From contig CAYPQM010000015.1 of the NCBI GenBank assembly GCA_964412845.1, forward strand, positions 1-58,491: 58,491 bases of DNA, read 5' to 3'. The position numbers and the translations under genes were made by a program. The notes under the pieces were generated by a model. The model had not been told where the DNA came from. It did no database searches and saw nothing but the letters and a program-made list of their open reading frames with translations. The DNA comes from JAWWPY01 sp964412845. Its GTDB lineage: Bacteria; Actinomycetota; Actinomycetes; Streptosporangiales; Streptosporangiaceae. Position 1 is the first letter of the stretch. Each line of letters begins with the position of its first letter. Below, one piece after another: positions 50,177-58,491 of the stretch.

Positions 50177-51159
50177 GACCTGGCCGGGAGCACGTCGGGG
50201 AGGCCGAACGTGGCGAACAGCGAGGTGTCGAAGAACGCGGCGACATGGTCGATGCCGGCCGCGGTGACGTGCACGACATGCAGCTGGAACGCGTGGTGCT
50301 CGCCGCTGGGATCGCGCATGTACATGCCGAAGGCGGGCTGCCCGTTCGCCTCGATCGGGATGAGCCGCATGTCGCCGGCGCCCTGGGCCGGGCACTGGGT
50401 GGCGACGAGGCGGCCGATGTCCCCCGGTGTCTGGTACCAGCCGGTGAACGGTGGCATCTCCCAGATGACGTCCGCGCTGAACAGCTCGACGAGCGCGTCG
50501 ATGTCGTAGTTCTCGAAGGCGGCGACATACCGCTTGAGCAGTTCCCGCTGCCCGGGCGAGGTGGGTTCGGTGACGGTGTCCTCGGTCGGGCTCACCAGGC
50601 TGATCTGCGCGCGGGCGCGCTGCAGCACGCTGTTCACGGCAGTAGGCGTGGTGTCGAGCAGCTCAGCGACTTCGGCCGCCTTCCACTTCAGGACCTCCCG
50701 CAGGATGAGCACAGCACGCTGCCGGGGCGGGAGGTGCTGCAGGGCGGCGATGAGGGCCAGCCGGATGCTTTCCCGTGATGTGACGATCGTGGCCGGATCG
50801 GCCGGGTCACCGCCGACCATCGCGTCCGGGATGGGTTCCAGCCAGGGCACCTCTGGCTGCTGGGCCAGCTCGGCTTCCGGGTCCGCGCTCGGCGCGCCGA
50901 GCCCGCTGGGCAACGGCCGACGGCTGCGGCTCTCCAGCGCGGTCAGGCAGGCAGTGGTGGCGATCCGGTACAGCCAGGTCCGCAGCGATGACCGCTCCTC
51001 GAACCGGTCATACGCCCGCCAGGCGCGCAGGTAGGTCTCCTGTACCAGGTCCTCGGCATCGTGCACGGAGCCGAGCATCCGGTAACAGTGCGCGAGCAAC
51101 TCGCGCCGGTATGGCTCCGCCCGAGGCAGGAACTCCTCCTGGACCGCGCTGTCCGCCAT
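50173..51159 (-). CDS. ECF sigma factor with C-terminal SnoaL-like domain (SigG/SigJ-like)
   Basis: 328 residues. Region 2 (HCYRMLGSVHDAEDLVQET...WLYRIATTACL) and region 4 (LPPRQRAVLILREVLKWKAAEVAELL...VNSVLQRAR) are complete. A SnoaL/NTF2-like domain of about 120 residues follows (LLKRYVAAFENYDIDALVELFS). In such ECF groups the fused domain takes the place of an anti-sigma factor. The ATG at 51159 has GGAAGG 8 nt upstream; the GTG at 51165 is too close to it. It overlaps and leads the DinB-like gene. Confidence 0.9.
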   Translation of the reverse strand: MADSAVQEEFLPRAEPYRRELLAHCYRMLGSVHDAEDLVQETYLRAWRAYDRFEERSSLRTWLYRIATTACLTALESRSRRPLPSGLGAPSADPEAELAQQPEVPWLEPIPDAMVGGDPADPATIVTSRESIRLALIAALQHLPPRQRAVLILREVLKWKAAEVAELLDTTPTAVNSVLQRARAQISLVSPTEDTVTEPTSPGQRELLKRYVAAFENYDIDALVELFSADVIWEMPPFTGWYQTPGDIGRLVATQCPAQGAGDMRLIPIEANGQPAFGMYMRDPSGEHHAFQLHVVHVTAAGIDHVAAFFDTSLFATFGLPDVLPARS

Positions 51160-51290
51160 GGTCACGACCTTCCCCGTGTCTGTTATCTATAAGACCAGGC
51201 GCGGGAGAAGAACTCATCGGTGTTCCAGCGATGGGCCCGGGCAGACGGCCACGTTTGTGGTCATCGCCGTCGGACCGGGGCCAACCGGGG

Positions 51291-51755
51291 TCAGGTCTTT
51301 ATCCGCCTTCCGCTGATGCGATGCGGGATGATCTGCACGTATACGTCGCGCGCGCCGTCGGCCCACGGCTTCAGCTCCGCCGCCAGCTCCAGGTGGCGTA
51401 CTTGTTCTTCCTTCTTGACCCGGACCGCACGGCCGCTGACCATCACGCTCCAGCCCTCGCGCAGCGCTTCATCGAGGCGGTCGGCCTCAAATCCGGCTTT
51501 GCAGTCCAGCTGCGCGGCTAGCTGGGTGTCCACGCCGGTCCGCAGGACCACGGTCCGGCCGACCATGGCGAAGTTGACCGGCAGGGCCACCGGGCCGTCC
51601 AGCGCGGAGAATACGATGCGGCCCAGGCCGCCAGGTGACAGCAGGTCGTAGCACTCAGCCGGGGTGAGCGTCTGCAGCACCCGGCCGCTGGCCGGTTCTG
51701 GCGCATGGCCGCGCGATGACCTGCTGGTGTTCGCGGCATCCTGCCTGGCAGTCAC
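51291..51755 (-). CDS. PPOX-type pyridoxamine 5'-phosphate oxidase family protein
   Basis: 154 residues, with a disordered N-terminus of about 25 residues and then a split-barrel domain: LTPAECYDLLSPGGLGRIVFS, ALPVNFAMVGRTVVLRT and GWSVMVSGRAVRV. This pattern is frequent in dormancy- or nitrate-linked actinobacterial flavin/F420-binding proteins. It starts at a GTG. It is on the same strand as the VOC gene, 132 nt downstream of its stop. Confidence 0.82.
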   Translation of the reverse strand: MTARQDAANTSRSSRGHAPEPASGRVLQTLTPAECYDLLSPGGLGRIVFSALDGPVALPVNFAMVGRTVVLRTGVDTQLAAQLDCKAGFEADRLDEALREGWSVMVSGRAVRVKKEEQVRHLELAAELKPWADGARDVYVQIIPHRISGRRIKT

Positions 51756-51887
51756 GATCCATCACCTCCGGCGCCCTCGTTCGGCTGTTGCCCCCATGCT
51801 GGCGGGCCACGGCCGCCGCCGTCAGCCGTCCGAGGTCCCGGGAAGGCGGGCCGTTAGGCCTTGCCGGCGCGACTGCCTGGGCACCGG

Positions 51888-52262
51888 TCACTGGCGCGGG
51901 CCGCGCTGCCAGATGCCGAGCACGTTGCCGGCCGGGTCGCGGAAGGTGGCCACCCACAGGTTCCCTTCGGGATAAGGCGCCGCGACCACGTCGCCCCCGT
52001 GGGCGATGATCTTCCCGAGGGTCTCGTCGATGCGATCGACGTAGATGTAGGGCAGCACGCCTGCCTCGCCGGCGACGGGCAGATCAGCCATCCAGTGACC
52101 GATCACGTGCCCGGTGCCGTCCTCGAAGCTGGGCATGCTGGGGTTGCCACCTACCGTCCAGCCGAAAGCCGCGTGGTAGAAGGCTGCGGACCGCGGCGGA
52201 TCCGGAGCCGGGATGTGCAGGTAGGAGATTCCGGCGGTGCGGAAGGGTCCTGCTGTCGGCAC
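51888..52262 (-). CDS. VOC family protein
   Basis: 124 residues, two VOC modules. YLHIPAPDPPRSAAFYHAAFGW opens the first and FRDPAGNVLGIWQ ends the second. The GTG at 52262 is chosen because GGGGAGC lies before it and the domain begins within 10 residues; the longer upstream frame reads as low-complexity shadow. It may be a glyoxalase-like lyase or an antibiotic-binding protein. The AraC remnant just upstream may once have regulated it. Confidence 0.82.
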   Translation of the reverse strand: MPTAGPFRTAGISYLHIPAPDPPRSAAFYHAAFGWTVGGNPSMPSFEDGTGHVIGHWMADLPVAGEAGVLPYIYVDRIDETLGKIIAHGGDVVAAPYPEGNLWVATFRDPAGNVLGIWQRGPRQ

Positions 52263-52335
52263 GTTGTCAGCTCCCCGGTCGCTGGTCGGCCTCGATCCTA
52301 GTCCGCGCCCGGCACGCGCGGATTGGCGAAAACCG

Positions 52336-52524
52336 TCACCGCAGCGCGACGTGGTTGTGCTCGCCGGCCGACCGTGGCCGGTAGGCACCGGGGGTGATCC
52401 CGGTGAGATCGCGGAAGTCGTCGATCAAGTGCGGCTGGTCACAGTAGCCGTGCTCGGCGGCGACCGTGGCCCAGTCAGCCGCTGGCCCGGCGCAGCCCCA
52501 GAACCTGTCCGGTGACCCGGGCAT
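52336..52524 (-). pseudogene. Remnant of an AraC-family regulator (second HTH half only)
   Basis: 62 codons contain only the last helix-turn-helix of an AraC/XylS domain: WATVAAEHGYCDQPHLIDDF, then RDLTGITPGAYR, the typical end of the family. The effector domain and the first helix-turn-helix are missing; about 50 nt upstream another coding region begins to end. It is a 5'-deleted gene. Confidence 0.75.
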
Positions 52525-52572
52525 CGCCGGTCACCGGCCAGGTCCTCCCCCTCCCGGGCGATAGGGCTCCGG

Positions 52573-53790
52573 TCAGCCGTGGCTGACGATCAGCGGATTG
52601 CTGGAGAGGGTGCCGACGGCCCACTCGTTCGTGCCGCCTGGCAGGGTGGCGGCGGCATACAGCGGGCTGTAGCTGCCGCTGGTCGGATCGGTGTCAGCCG
52701 ACCAGGCGCTGCCGTTCCAGCGCAGGATCATGCCCTGCACCACCCCGCCGTTGATACTGGGCATGTTGTTGCCCACGGCGTACACGTCATTCGGCCCGCG
52801 GGCGGCAACGCCGCTCAGTCCCGGGTATGCGCCCGGTGTCGGGCTGGGAACCACGCTCCAGCTGCTGCCGTTCCAGTGCTCGATCAAGGTGCTGCCGCCG
52901 AGGGCCGAGGTCGCGCCGATGTCCTCGCCGACGGCCCAGGCATTGGCCGCCGAGATGGCAGTCACCGCGGCGAGGGTCGGGGTGTTCGTGCCGGGCTGCT
53001 GCATCGCCCTGACGGCCCAGGCGGTGCCGTTGTAGTGCAGCGCCTCAGCGGCAGCGGTCCCGGTGGCCGGGTTGGTCGTGCTGCCGACCAGCCAGATGTC
53101 GGTCGCTGAGCTGGCCGAGATGGCCTGGCCCGCGCCGGGCCGGAACCCGGGGTCGGGGACGGTCGCAGCGCTCCACGCGGTGCCGTTCCAGTGCTCAAGG
53201 AGCGGGCCGGTGCTGCCCTCGCCCACGGCCCAGGCGTTGCTGGGGCTGAGGTCGGCCACACCGGTCAGCCGGGCGTTCAGGCCCGTGACGACCGGTGAGG
53301 ACGTCACCGACCAGGCCGTTCCGTTCCAGTGCTCGATCAGCGTGGTGTCGTCGTCGCCCTCAGGAATGCTGAACCCGACCGCCCAGGCATCACTCGCGCT
53401 GCTCGCGCTGACCGCGAGCAGGTTGGCCCGCTGGCCGAAGTTCGGCGTGGCCACCGGCGACCAGGTGCTGCCGTTCCAGTGGTAGCTCACCGGCGGCGGC
53501 GGTGCCTGGCCGGCCGCGCCGAACTGCTGCCCGACAGCCCACGCGTCGGTGCTGGTGCGCGCGGACACCCCGTTCAGCTGGGCGTTGTTCCCGGTCGGCG
53601 GGACCGGCACCACGCTCCAGCCGGATGCGGCGAATGCCGCACTGCCGATCATGAGTGACGCACCCGCGAGCGCTGCCACGCCGGCCCACCTCCGGTAATG
53701 GAACCTGGGACCTGGCGGCGTACCCCCGTCGTGTTCACGCTGCGGCGAGGCTTCCCCGCCCGGACGTGAACCTGCTTGCCCGAATCGCAC
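52573..53790 (-). CDS. Secreted repeat protein, beta-propeller-like
   Basis: 405 residues. A basic N-terminal extension leads into a signal-anchor helix (AALAGASLMIGSAAFA). Then come about seven repeats of roughly 45-55 residues with the pattern A-S-DAWAVG...LIEHWNGTAWSVV-SP, the layout of a beta-propeller exported by many actinomycetes. No catalytic residues are evident; binding of a surface polymer or protein is likely. It starts at a GTG with an AAGGAGG site about 4 nt upstream. It is divergent from the SARP regulator, and the 212-nt spacer is shared. Confidence 0.82.
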   Translation of the reverse strand: MRFGQAGSRPGGEASPQREHDGGTPPGPRFHYRRWAGVAALAGASLMIGSAAFAASGWSVVPVPPTGNNAQLNGVSARTSTDAWAVGQQFGAAGQAPPPPVSYHWNGSTWSPVATPNFGQRANLLAVSASSASDAWAVGFSIPEGDDDTTLIEHWNGTAWSVTSSPVVTGLNARLTGVADLSPSNAWAVGEGSTGPLLEHWNGTAWSAATVPDPGFRPGAGQAISASSATDIWLVGSTTNPATGTAAAEALHYNGTAWAVRAMQQPGTNTPTLAAVTAISAANAWAVGEDIGATSALGGSTLIEHWNGSSWSVVPSPTPGAYPGLSGVAARGPNDVYAVGNNMPSINGGVVQGMILRWNGSAWSADTDPTSGSYSPLYAAATLPGGTNEWAVGTLSSNPLIVSHG

Positions 53791-54002
53791 GTGTCCTCCT
53801 TAGGACTGGATGGTCAGCCAACCTCGACGGTCAGCCAGCACAGTGAGGATCGCCCGGTGGGACTTAGCGTCGTCTTAATTCGTTCTGTCAATTCCGGCCC
53901 GGGGGGCGGTGGGCGCCCCGGATCCCCAGGTCGCGGCAGGTGGGGCAACCTGAGCGGCGGGATCTGACCGGACCGGGGACCAGGAAGTAACGGGGGCACG
54001 GG
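53791..54002. other. Divergent promoter region of the SARP and repeat-protein genes
   Basis: 212 nt with no gene. It contains a GGGGCG/CGCCCC inverted repeat near 53905-53925. SARP proteins usually bind direct heptamer repeats near -35 boxes, but I could not fix a convincing pair here. Confidence 0.4.
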
Positions 54003-57000
54003 GTGTTACGCGTTCAGCTACTGGGCCCGGTTCGGGCTTGGCGGGGGGATCAGGAACTAGAGCTCGGCGGGCCGCGCCGCCGCGCGGTGCTGGGGATGCT
54101 GGCGATACGCGCCAACCAGGCGGTGTCGCGCAGTGAGCTCATCGACGGAATGTGGGGCCAGGACCCGCCGGCCAGCGCGGTGAACAGCGTGCATGTCTAT
54201 GTCTCCGGGCTGCGCCGGGTGCTGGAACCGCGCCGGGCGCGCCGGGCGCCGGGGCAGGTCCTGTCGGCCACCGGGCCCGGGTACCTGCTCCGGCTGGAGC
54301 CGGGTCAGTTGGACACTGAGGCGCTGGACCGCCACCTGGCGCAGGCGCGGCTGCTACCCGTGGCCGGTGACCCGGCGGTGGCCGCCCGGTCGCTGGATGC
54401 TGCCCTGGGGCTGTGGCAGGGCGTCCCGCTGTCGGGGGTTCCGGGCCCGTGGGCCGATATCGAACGGGCCAGGCTCGGTGAGCTGCGGCTGACCGCGATC
54501 GAGGAACGCATCGAGCTGATGCTCGCGCTGGGGGACCACCATCAGGCCGTGCCGCAGCTGGCCGGGCTGATCCGGGAGTATCCGCTGCGAGAGCGGTTCC
54601 GCGGCCAGCTGATGGTGGCGCTGTACCGCTGCGGCCGGCAGGCCGAGGCGCTGGCCGAGTTCGCTGCGGCCCGTCGCGTCCTGGCCGGGGAACTCGGCAT
54701 CGAGCCTGGCCCGGGGCTGCGGCGCCTGCAGCAGCAGGTCCTCACCGCCGATCCTGCTCTCGACGCCCCCGCCGGAGCCGGCGTCCCGGCGGGGGGTGGC
54801 GTCCCGGCGTCCGGCGACGGGAGCGCTGCCGGGCCGCACCGGGCCGCCCCGGTCCCGCGGGAACTGCCCGCGGACGTGACCGCGTTCACCGGCCGGGCGG
54901 CTGAGCTGGCCGGGCTTGACCGGCTGCTGACGGCGGAGGCGGACGCGGGGGCTCGCGGGGCCCCGGCCAGTGCCGCAGCGGTAGTGATCTGCGCTGTGGC
55001 CGGCAGCGGCGGAGTCGGCAAGACCGCCCTGGCGGTGCACTGGGCGCACCAGGTTCGTGACGCGTTCCCGGACGGGCAGTTGTACGTCAACCTGCGTGGC
55101 TATGACCCCGGTGAGCCGGTGGCCGCAGCCGACGCGCTGGCCGGCTTCCTGCGCGCGCTCGGGGTGGCCGCCCATGATCTCCCGGTGGGCGCCGACGAGC
55201 GCGCCGCCCGCTACCGCAGCATGCTGGACGGCCGCCGGATGCTGGTTGTGCTCGACAACGCCGCGACGGTCGAGCAGGTCAGCCCGCTGCTGCCGGGCGC
55301 CCCGTCCTGCGTCGCGGTGGTGACCAGCCGGGATTCGCTCGCGGGGCTGGTGGCCCGGTATGGTGCCCGGCGTCTCGACCTGGACCTGCTGCCTGCCGCT
55401 GACGCCGTCTCGCTGCTGCGGGTGCTGATCGGCGAGCGGGTCGAGGCCGATCCCGCCGCCGCCGGCACGCTGGCTGAGCAGTGCGCGCGGCTGCCGCTGG
55501 CCCTGCGGGTAGCCGCCGAGTTCGCCGCGGCCCGCCCGGCGCTGCCCCTGGCCCGGCTCGTTGACGAGCTGGCGGGCGAGCAGCGGCGGCTGGACCTGCT
55601 GGAGGCCGGCGGTGACCCGCGCACCGCCGTGCGCACCGTCTTCTCCTGGTCCTACCGGCATCTGTCGGCCGACGCGGCGCGGGGGTTCCGGCTGGCCGGC
55701 CTGCACCCCGGCCCGGATCTTGACGCATATGCCGCCGCCGCTCTCACCGGGACCACTCCCCAGCAGGCCCGCGACATCCTTGATCTGCTGGCCCGGGCGC
55801 ACCTGATCCACTCCGTCCGGCCCGGCCGCTACGGCATGCACGACCTGCTCCGCGCCTATGCCAGGCAACTCACCGCGACCGAGGACGCGGCCCGGCAGGA
55901 CGACGGGCAGGCGGCGCTTACCCGCCTGTTCGACTACTACCTCGCGGCCGCCGCCACGGCGATGGACACGGCAGTCCCCGCGGAGCGGCACCGCCGGCCC
56001 CCGATCTCCCCGCCGGCCACCCCCCTCCCGCCCCTGGACGGCCCGGCCGCAGCCCGCGCCTGGCTGGATGCCGAGCGGGCCACCCTGGTGGCGGCCGCGT
56101 ACACGGCGGTCCGTGGCTGGCCCGGGCATGCCGCCCGGCTTTCGGGCATCCTGTGGCGCTACATCGACACCGGCGGCCACTACACCGACGCCGTCACGGT
56201 GCATACCCGAGCCCTGCGGGCCGCTCGCCAGGCTGGTGACCGGGCCGCGGAAGCCTACGCGCTGAACGCCCTGGCGATCGTCGAGCGGCGCGGCCGCACC
56301 CGGCAGGCCGTCGGCTACCTTCAGCAGGCCCTGGCGCTGTTCAGCGAGGTCGGTGACCGGTTCGGCGCGGCGTGTGTGCTGACTCACCTTGGCTCGTGCG
56401 AGTGGCGGCTGGGCCGCTACCCGCAGGCCGCCGCGCACCGCCGGCAGGCCCTGGCCCTGTTCCGGGAGACCGGTGACCGGCCTGGGGAGGCCCGTGCGCT
56501 GAAGGGCCTCGGCCTGGTCGAGGGCCGGCTCGGGCGTTACCGGCAGGCGGCCGGTCATTTCCAGGAGTCCCTGGTCCTGTACCGGGAACTCGGTGACCGG
56601 TCCAACGAAGCCCACGCGCTGCGCAATCTGGGCCTGGTCGGCGGGCGGCAGGGCCGCTACCCGCAGGCCACCGGCCACCTCCAGCGGGCCCTGACGCTGT
56701 TCCGTGAGATCGGCGACCGGAGCGGTGCGGCCAGCGCGCTGGCCGATCTCGGCACCGTCGCCTGCCAGCAGGGTCACTACCCGGAGGCGGCCGGCCACTT
56801 CCAGCGGGCCCTGGCGCTGTTCCGTGAGATCGGCGAGCGGGCTGCTGAGGCTGAAGCGCTCAACGGCCTCGGTGAGGTCCTGCTCGCGGCGGGCCAGCCA
56901 GGCCAGGCTCATCCGCAGCACGCTGCCGCCCTGGCCTTGGCGAGCCAGGGCGGCGACAAGTATGAGCAGGCCCGCGCCCATCACGGCCTGGCCCGCAGTT

Positions 57001-57152
57001 TCCAGGCCGCCGGTGAGCCTGGTCAGGCGTTCGATCACTGGCGGCATGCCCTGGCCCGTTACACCAGCCTCGGCCTGCCGGAGGCCGCCGAGGCCGGTGC
57101 CCGGCTGACCGCACTCGAAGCGGGGCCAGCGGCCCTCCGTGCGTCTGGGTGA
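54003..57152 (+). CDS. AfsR/SARP-family transcriptional regulator (BTAD, NB-ARC, TPR)
   Basis: 1049 residues. In order: an OmpR-like winged helix (about 5-95, RRRAVLGMLAIRANQAVSRSEL), the bacterial transcriptional activation domain (about 100-245), a Pro/Ala linker, an NB-ARC ATPase with P-loop AGSGGVGKTALAVHWAHQ (about 325-345) and MLVVLDNAATVEQVSPLL, and about seven 40-residue TPR units (about 755-1035, GRYPQA-GH-QRALALFREIGDR-like). The layout is that of AfsR-type pathway activators of specialised metabolism, where the NB-ARC/TPR part senses a ligand. It starts at a GTG. No biosynthetic cluster is in the window. Confidence 0.93.
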   Translation: MLRVQLLGPVRAWRGDQELELGGPRRRAVLGMLAIRANQAVSRSELIDGMWGQDPPASAVNSVHVYVSGLRRVLEPRRARRAPGQVLSATGPGYLLRLEPGQLDTEALDRHLAQARLLPVAGDPAVAARSLDAALGLWQGVPLSGVPGPWADIERARLGELRLTAIEERIELMLALGDHHQAVPQLAGLIREYPLRERFRGQLMVALYRCGRQAEALAEFAAARRVLAGELGIEPGPGLRRLQQQVLTADPALDAPAGAGVPAGGGVPASGDGSAAGPHRAAPVPRELPADVTAFTGRAAELAGLDRLLTAEADAGARGAPASAAAVVICAVAGSGGVGKTALAVHWAHQVRDAFPDGQLYVNLRGYDPGEPVAAADALAGFLRALGVAAHDLPVGADERAARYRSMLDGRRMLVVLDNAATVEQVSPLLPGAPSCVAVVTSRDSLAGLVARYGARRLDLDLLPAADAVSLLRVLIGERVEADPAAAGTLAEQCARLPLALRVAAEFAAARPALPLARLVDELAGEQRRLDLLEAGGDPRTAVRTVFSWSYRHLSADAARGFRLAGLHPGPDLDAYAAAALTGTTPQQARDILDLLARAHLIHSVRPGRYGMHDLLRAYARQLTATEDAARQDDGQAALTRLFDYYLAAAATAMDTAVPAERHRRPPISPPATPLPPLDGPAAARAWLDAERATLVAAAYTAVRGWPGHAARLSGILWRYIDTGGHYTDAVTVHTRALRAARQAGDRAAEAYALNALAIVERRGRTRQAVGYLQQALALFSEVGDRFGAACVLTHLGSCEWRLGRYPQAAAHRRQALALFRETGDRPGEARALKGLGLVEGRLGRYRQAAGHFQESLVLYRELGDRSNEAHALRNLGLVGGRQGRYPQATGHLQRALTLFREIGDRSGAASALADLGTVACQQGHYPEAAGHFQRALALFREIGERAAEAEALNGLGEVLLAAGQPGQAHPQHAAALALASQGGDKYEQARAHHGLARSFQAAGEPGQAFDHWRHALARYTSLGLPEAAEAGARLTALEAGPAALRASG

Positions 57153-57390
57153 TCAGCGCAGGCGTGCCGACCCTGGCTGGGCGGATTCTCATCGCCGGCC
57201 GGTCCGCCGGTGACCTGCGGGACAGGTACCGTCGGCCGGACAGTGGCCCCGGCGCGACGCGGGGGCGGCATTATGGTGTCGTAGGCCGGTGCGCCGACGT
57301 GCTGAGCCTGCCGCCGCTGCCGTGGGGTCTGCGGCCGCCGGCGGGCTGGCCCGGGCCGACAAGCAGCCGACGAGAAGGTGATCCAGGATC
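57153..57390. other. Intergenic region upstream of tex
   Basis: 238 nt without a gene. The SARP and tex genes are in the same direction, so this part holds the terminator and the tex promoter; neither is clear by eye. Confidence 0.4.
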
Positions 57391-58491
57391 GTGACAGCGC
57401 CTATTCAGGTATCCGGTCAGCTGCCGGTCAACCGCCGGATTGCCGAGGAACTCGGCGTTCGCGAAGGCCAGGTGAGCGCGGCCGTCGAACTGCTCGACGG
57501 CGGAGCCACTGTGCCGTTCATCGCCCGCTACCGCAAGGAGGCGACCGGGACCCTCGACGACGCGCAACTGCGCACGCTTGAGGAACGGCTGAGGTACCTG
57601 CGCGAACTTGACGAGCGGCGGGCCGCGATCCTGGAGTCGATCCGCTCCCAGGGCAAACTGGACGACGCGCTCGAGGCGCAGATCATGGCCGCGGACTCCA
57701 AGGCGCGGCTGGAGGACATCTACCTCCCTTACAAGCCGAAACGCCGCACGAAGGCACAGATCGCCCGGGAGGCGGGGCTTGAGCCGCTGGCCGATCAGTT
57801 GCTCGCCGCCGCCGGGCCTGATCCGGAGGCGTTGGCCAGCGCCTACCTGAATCCGGAGCAGGGCGTGCCGGACGTGGCCGCCGCCCTGGACGGGGCGCGG
57901 GCGATCCTCACCGAGCGCTTCTCCGAGGACGCTGACCTGATCGGCGCGCTGCGCGAGCGGATGTGGTCGCGCGGCCGCCTGGTCTCCCAGGTGCGCGAGG
58001 GCAAGCAGGAGGCTGGCGCCAACTTCGCGGACTACTTCGAGTTCGCGCAGCCCTTCACCAGGCTGCCCTCGCACCGCGTCCTGGCGATGTTCCGCGGCGA
58101 GAAGGAAGAGATCCTCGATCTCGACCTGGACCCGCAGGACGCGCCGGCCGGCCCGCTGCCGGGACCAGGCGAGCGCACCGATCACGAGGTGATGATCGCG
58201 CGGCAGTTCGGCATCGCCGACGGAGACCGGCCGGTCGACCGCTGGCTCGCCGACACGGTCCGCCGGTCCTGGCGGAGCCGCATCCTGGTCCATCTGAGCG
58301 TCGACCTGCGGATGCGGCTATGGCAGCGGGCCGAGGACGATGCGGTCGCCGTGTTCGCCGCCAACCTGCGCGACCTGCTGCTCGCCGCGCCCGCGGGCGC
58401 CCGGCCGACCATGGGCCTCGACCCCGGTTTCCGAACCGGCGTGAAGGTCGCGGTGGTGGACGCGACCGGCAAGCCGGTGGCGACGGAGACG
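57391..58491 (+). CDS. tex: Tex family RNA-binding protein, N-terminal half (runs off the window)
   Basis: 367 codons are visible from the GTG at 57391 to the window edge; Tex proteins have about 750-800 residues. The start matches the family (RIAEELGV-EGQV-AAVELLDGGATVPFIARYRKE), and the YqgF-like nuclease fold begins at the end (MGLDPGFRTGVKVAVVD). Tex is a cytoplasmic transcription accessory and RNA-binding protein with helix-hairpin-helix and S1 domains, which lie beyond the edge. The GTG is preceded by AAGGTGATCCAGG. Confidence 0.9.
   Translation, partial: MTAPIQVSGQLPVNRRIAEELGVREGQVSAAVELLDGGATVPFIARYRKEATGTLDDAQLRTLEERLRYLRELDERRAAILESIRSQGKLDDALEAQIMAADSKARLEDIYLPYKPKRRTKAQIAREAGLEPLADQLLAAAGPDPEALASAYLNPEQGVPDVAAALDGARAILTERFSEDADLIGALRERMWSRGRLVSQVREGKQEAGANFADYFEFAQPFTRLPSHRVLAMFRGEKEEILDLDLDPQDAPAGPLPGPGERTDHEVMIARQFGIADGDRPVDRWLADTVRRSWRSRILVHLSVDLRMRLWQRAEDDAVAVFAANLRDLLLAAPAGARPTMGLDPGFRTGVKVAVVDATGKPVATET

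Noticed and set aside
54354..57047. 897-codon open frame antisense to the SARP gene
   Set aside because: Long antisense frames are expected opposite GC-rich genes; the translation has no domain and the sense frame is a clear AfsR-type protein.

Overview
The window is very GC-rich, with long antisense shadow ORFs, GTG/TTG starts and many 4-nt gene overlaps. It carries typical actinomycete families: an AfsR/SARP regulator, a Ku plus split-LigD repair system, WS/DGAT, PPOX/F420-type proteins and an Rpf-like protein. It is best read as draft sequence from a soil-type actinomycete (Actinomycetota); the order cannot be fixed from this sequence. Both runs of 100 N are flanked by identical 55-bp copies, so they look like scaffolding artefacts rather than missing DNA.

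Layout. 1-1620: the 3' end of a membrane protein and an AhpD-like protein. 1635-8052: an IclR-controlled catabolic cluster (orphan branched-chain-type solute-binding protein, SDR, 3-hydroxyacyl-CoA-type dehydrogenase, cyclase-family hydrolase, cupin, BKACE, IclR) around a divergent promoter with a perfect palindromic operator. 8102-11461: a xylulokinase-like kinase, then a subtilase without a signal peptide, followed by a free-standing copy of its own propeptide. 11516-23716: mixed genes (secreted metallophosphoesterase, triple zinc-ribbon protein, aldo/keto reductase, TfoX-like protein, AAA ATPase, PPOX and VOC proteins, Bcp peroxiredoxin, WS/DGAT acyltransferase) with two broken genes.

23775-38662 is the most coherent system. 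It holds a PLP amino-acid deaminase/aldolase-type enzyme, SDR, IclR, RidA, SMP-30 lactonase, zinc dehydrogenase, a complete sugar ABC importer, a GH4 glycosidase and a secreted GH114-type endo-polygalactosaminidase. Three transcription units carry the same ATTCCG-N5-CGGAAT palindrome. I infer a locus that degrades an alpha-1,4-linked galactosamine polymer outside the cell, imports the fragments and oxidises the amino sugar. A TnpB-only insertion element sits exactly between the two permease genes; removing it restores an ATGA stop/start overlap.

38696-58491: an Rpf-like transglycosylase, a NarL-type two-component pair divergent from an MMPL exporter, an alpha/beta hydrolase, the NHEJ genes (LigD ligase and polymerase as separate genes, Ku), small membrane and cysteine-rich proteins, an ECF sigma factor with a SnoaL-like tail overlapping a DinB-like gene, PPOX and VOC proteins, an AraC remnant, a secreted repeat protein, a large AfsR/SARP regulator and the first half of a Tex protein. 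I saw no tRNA, rRNA or CRISPR array.
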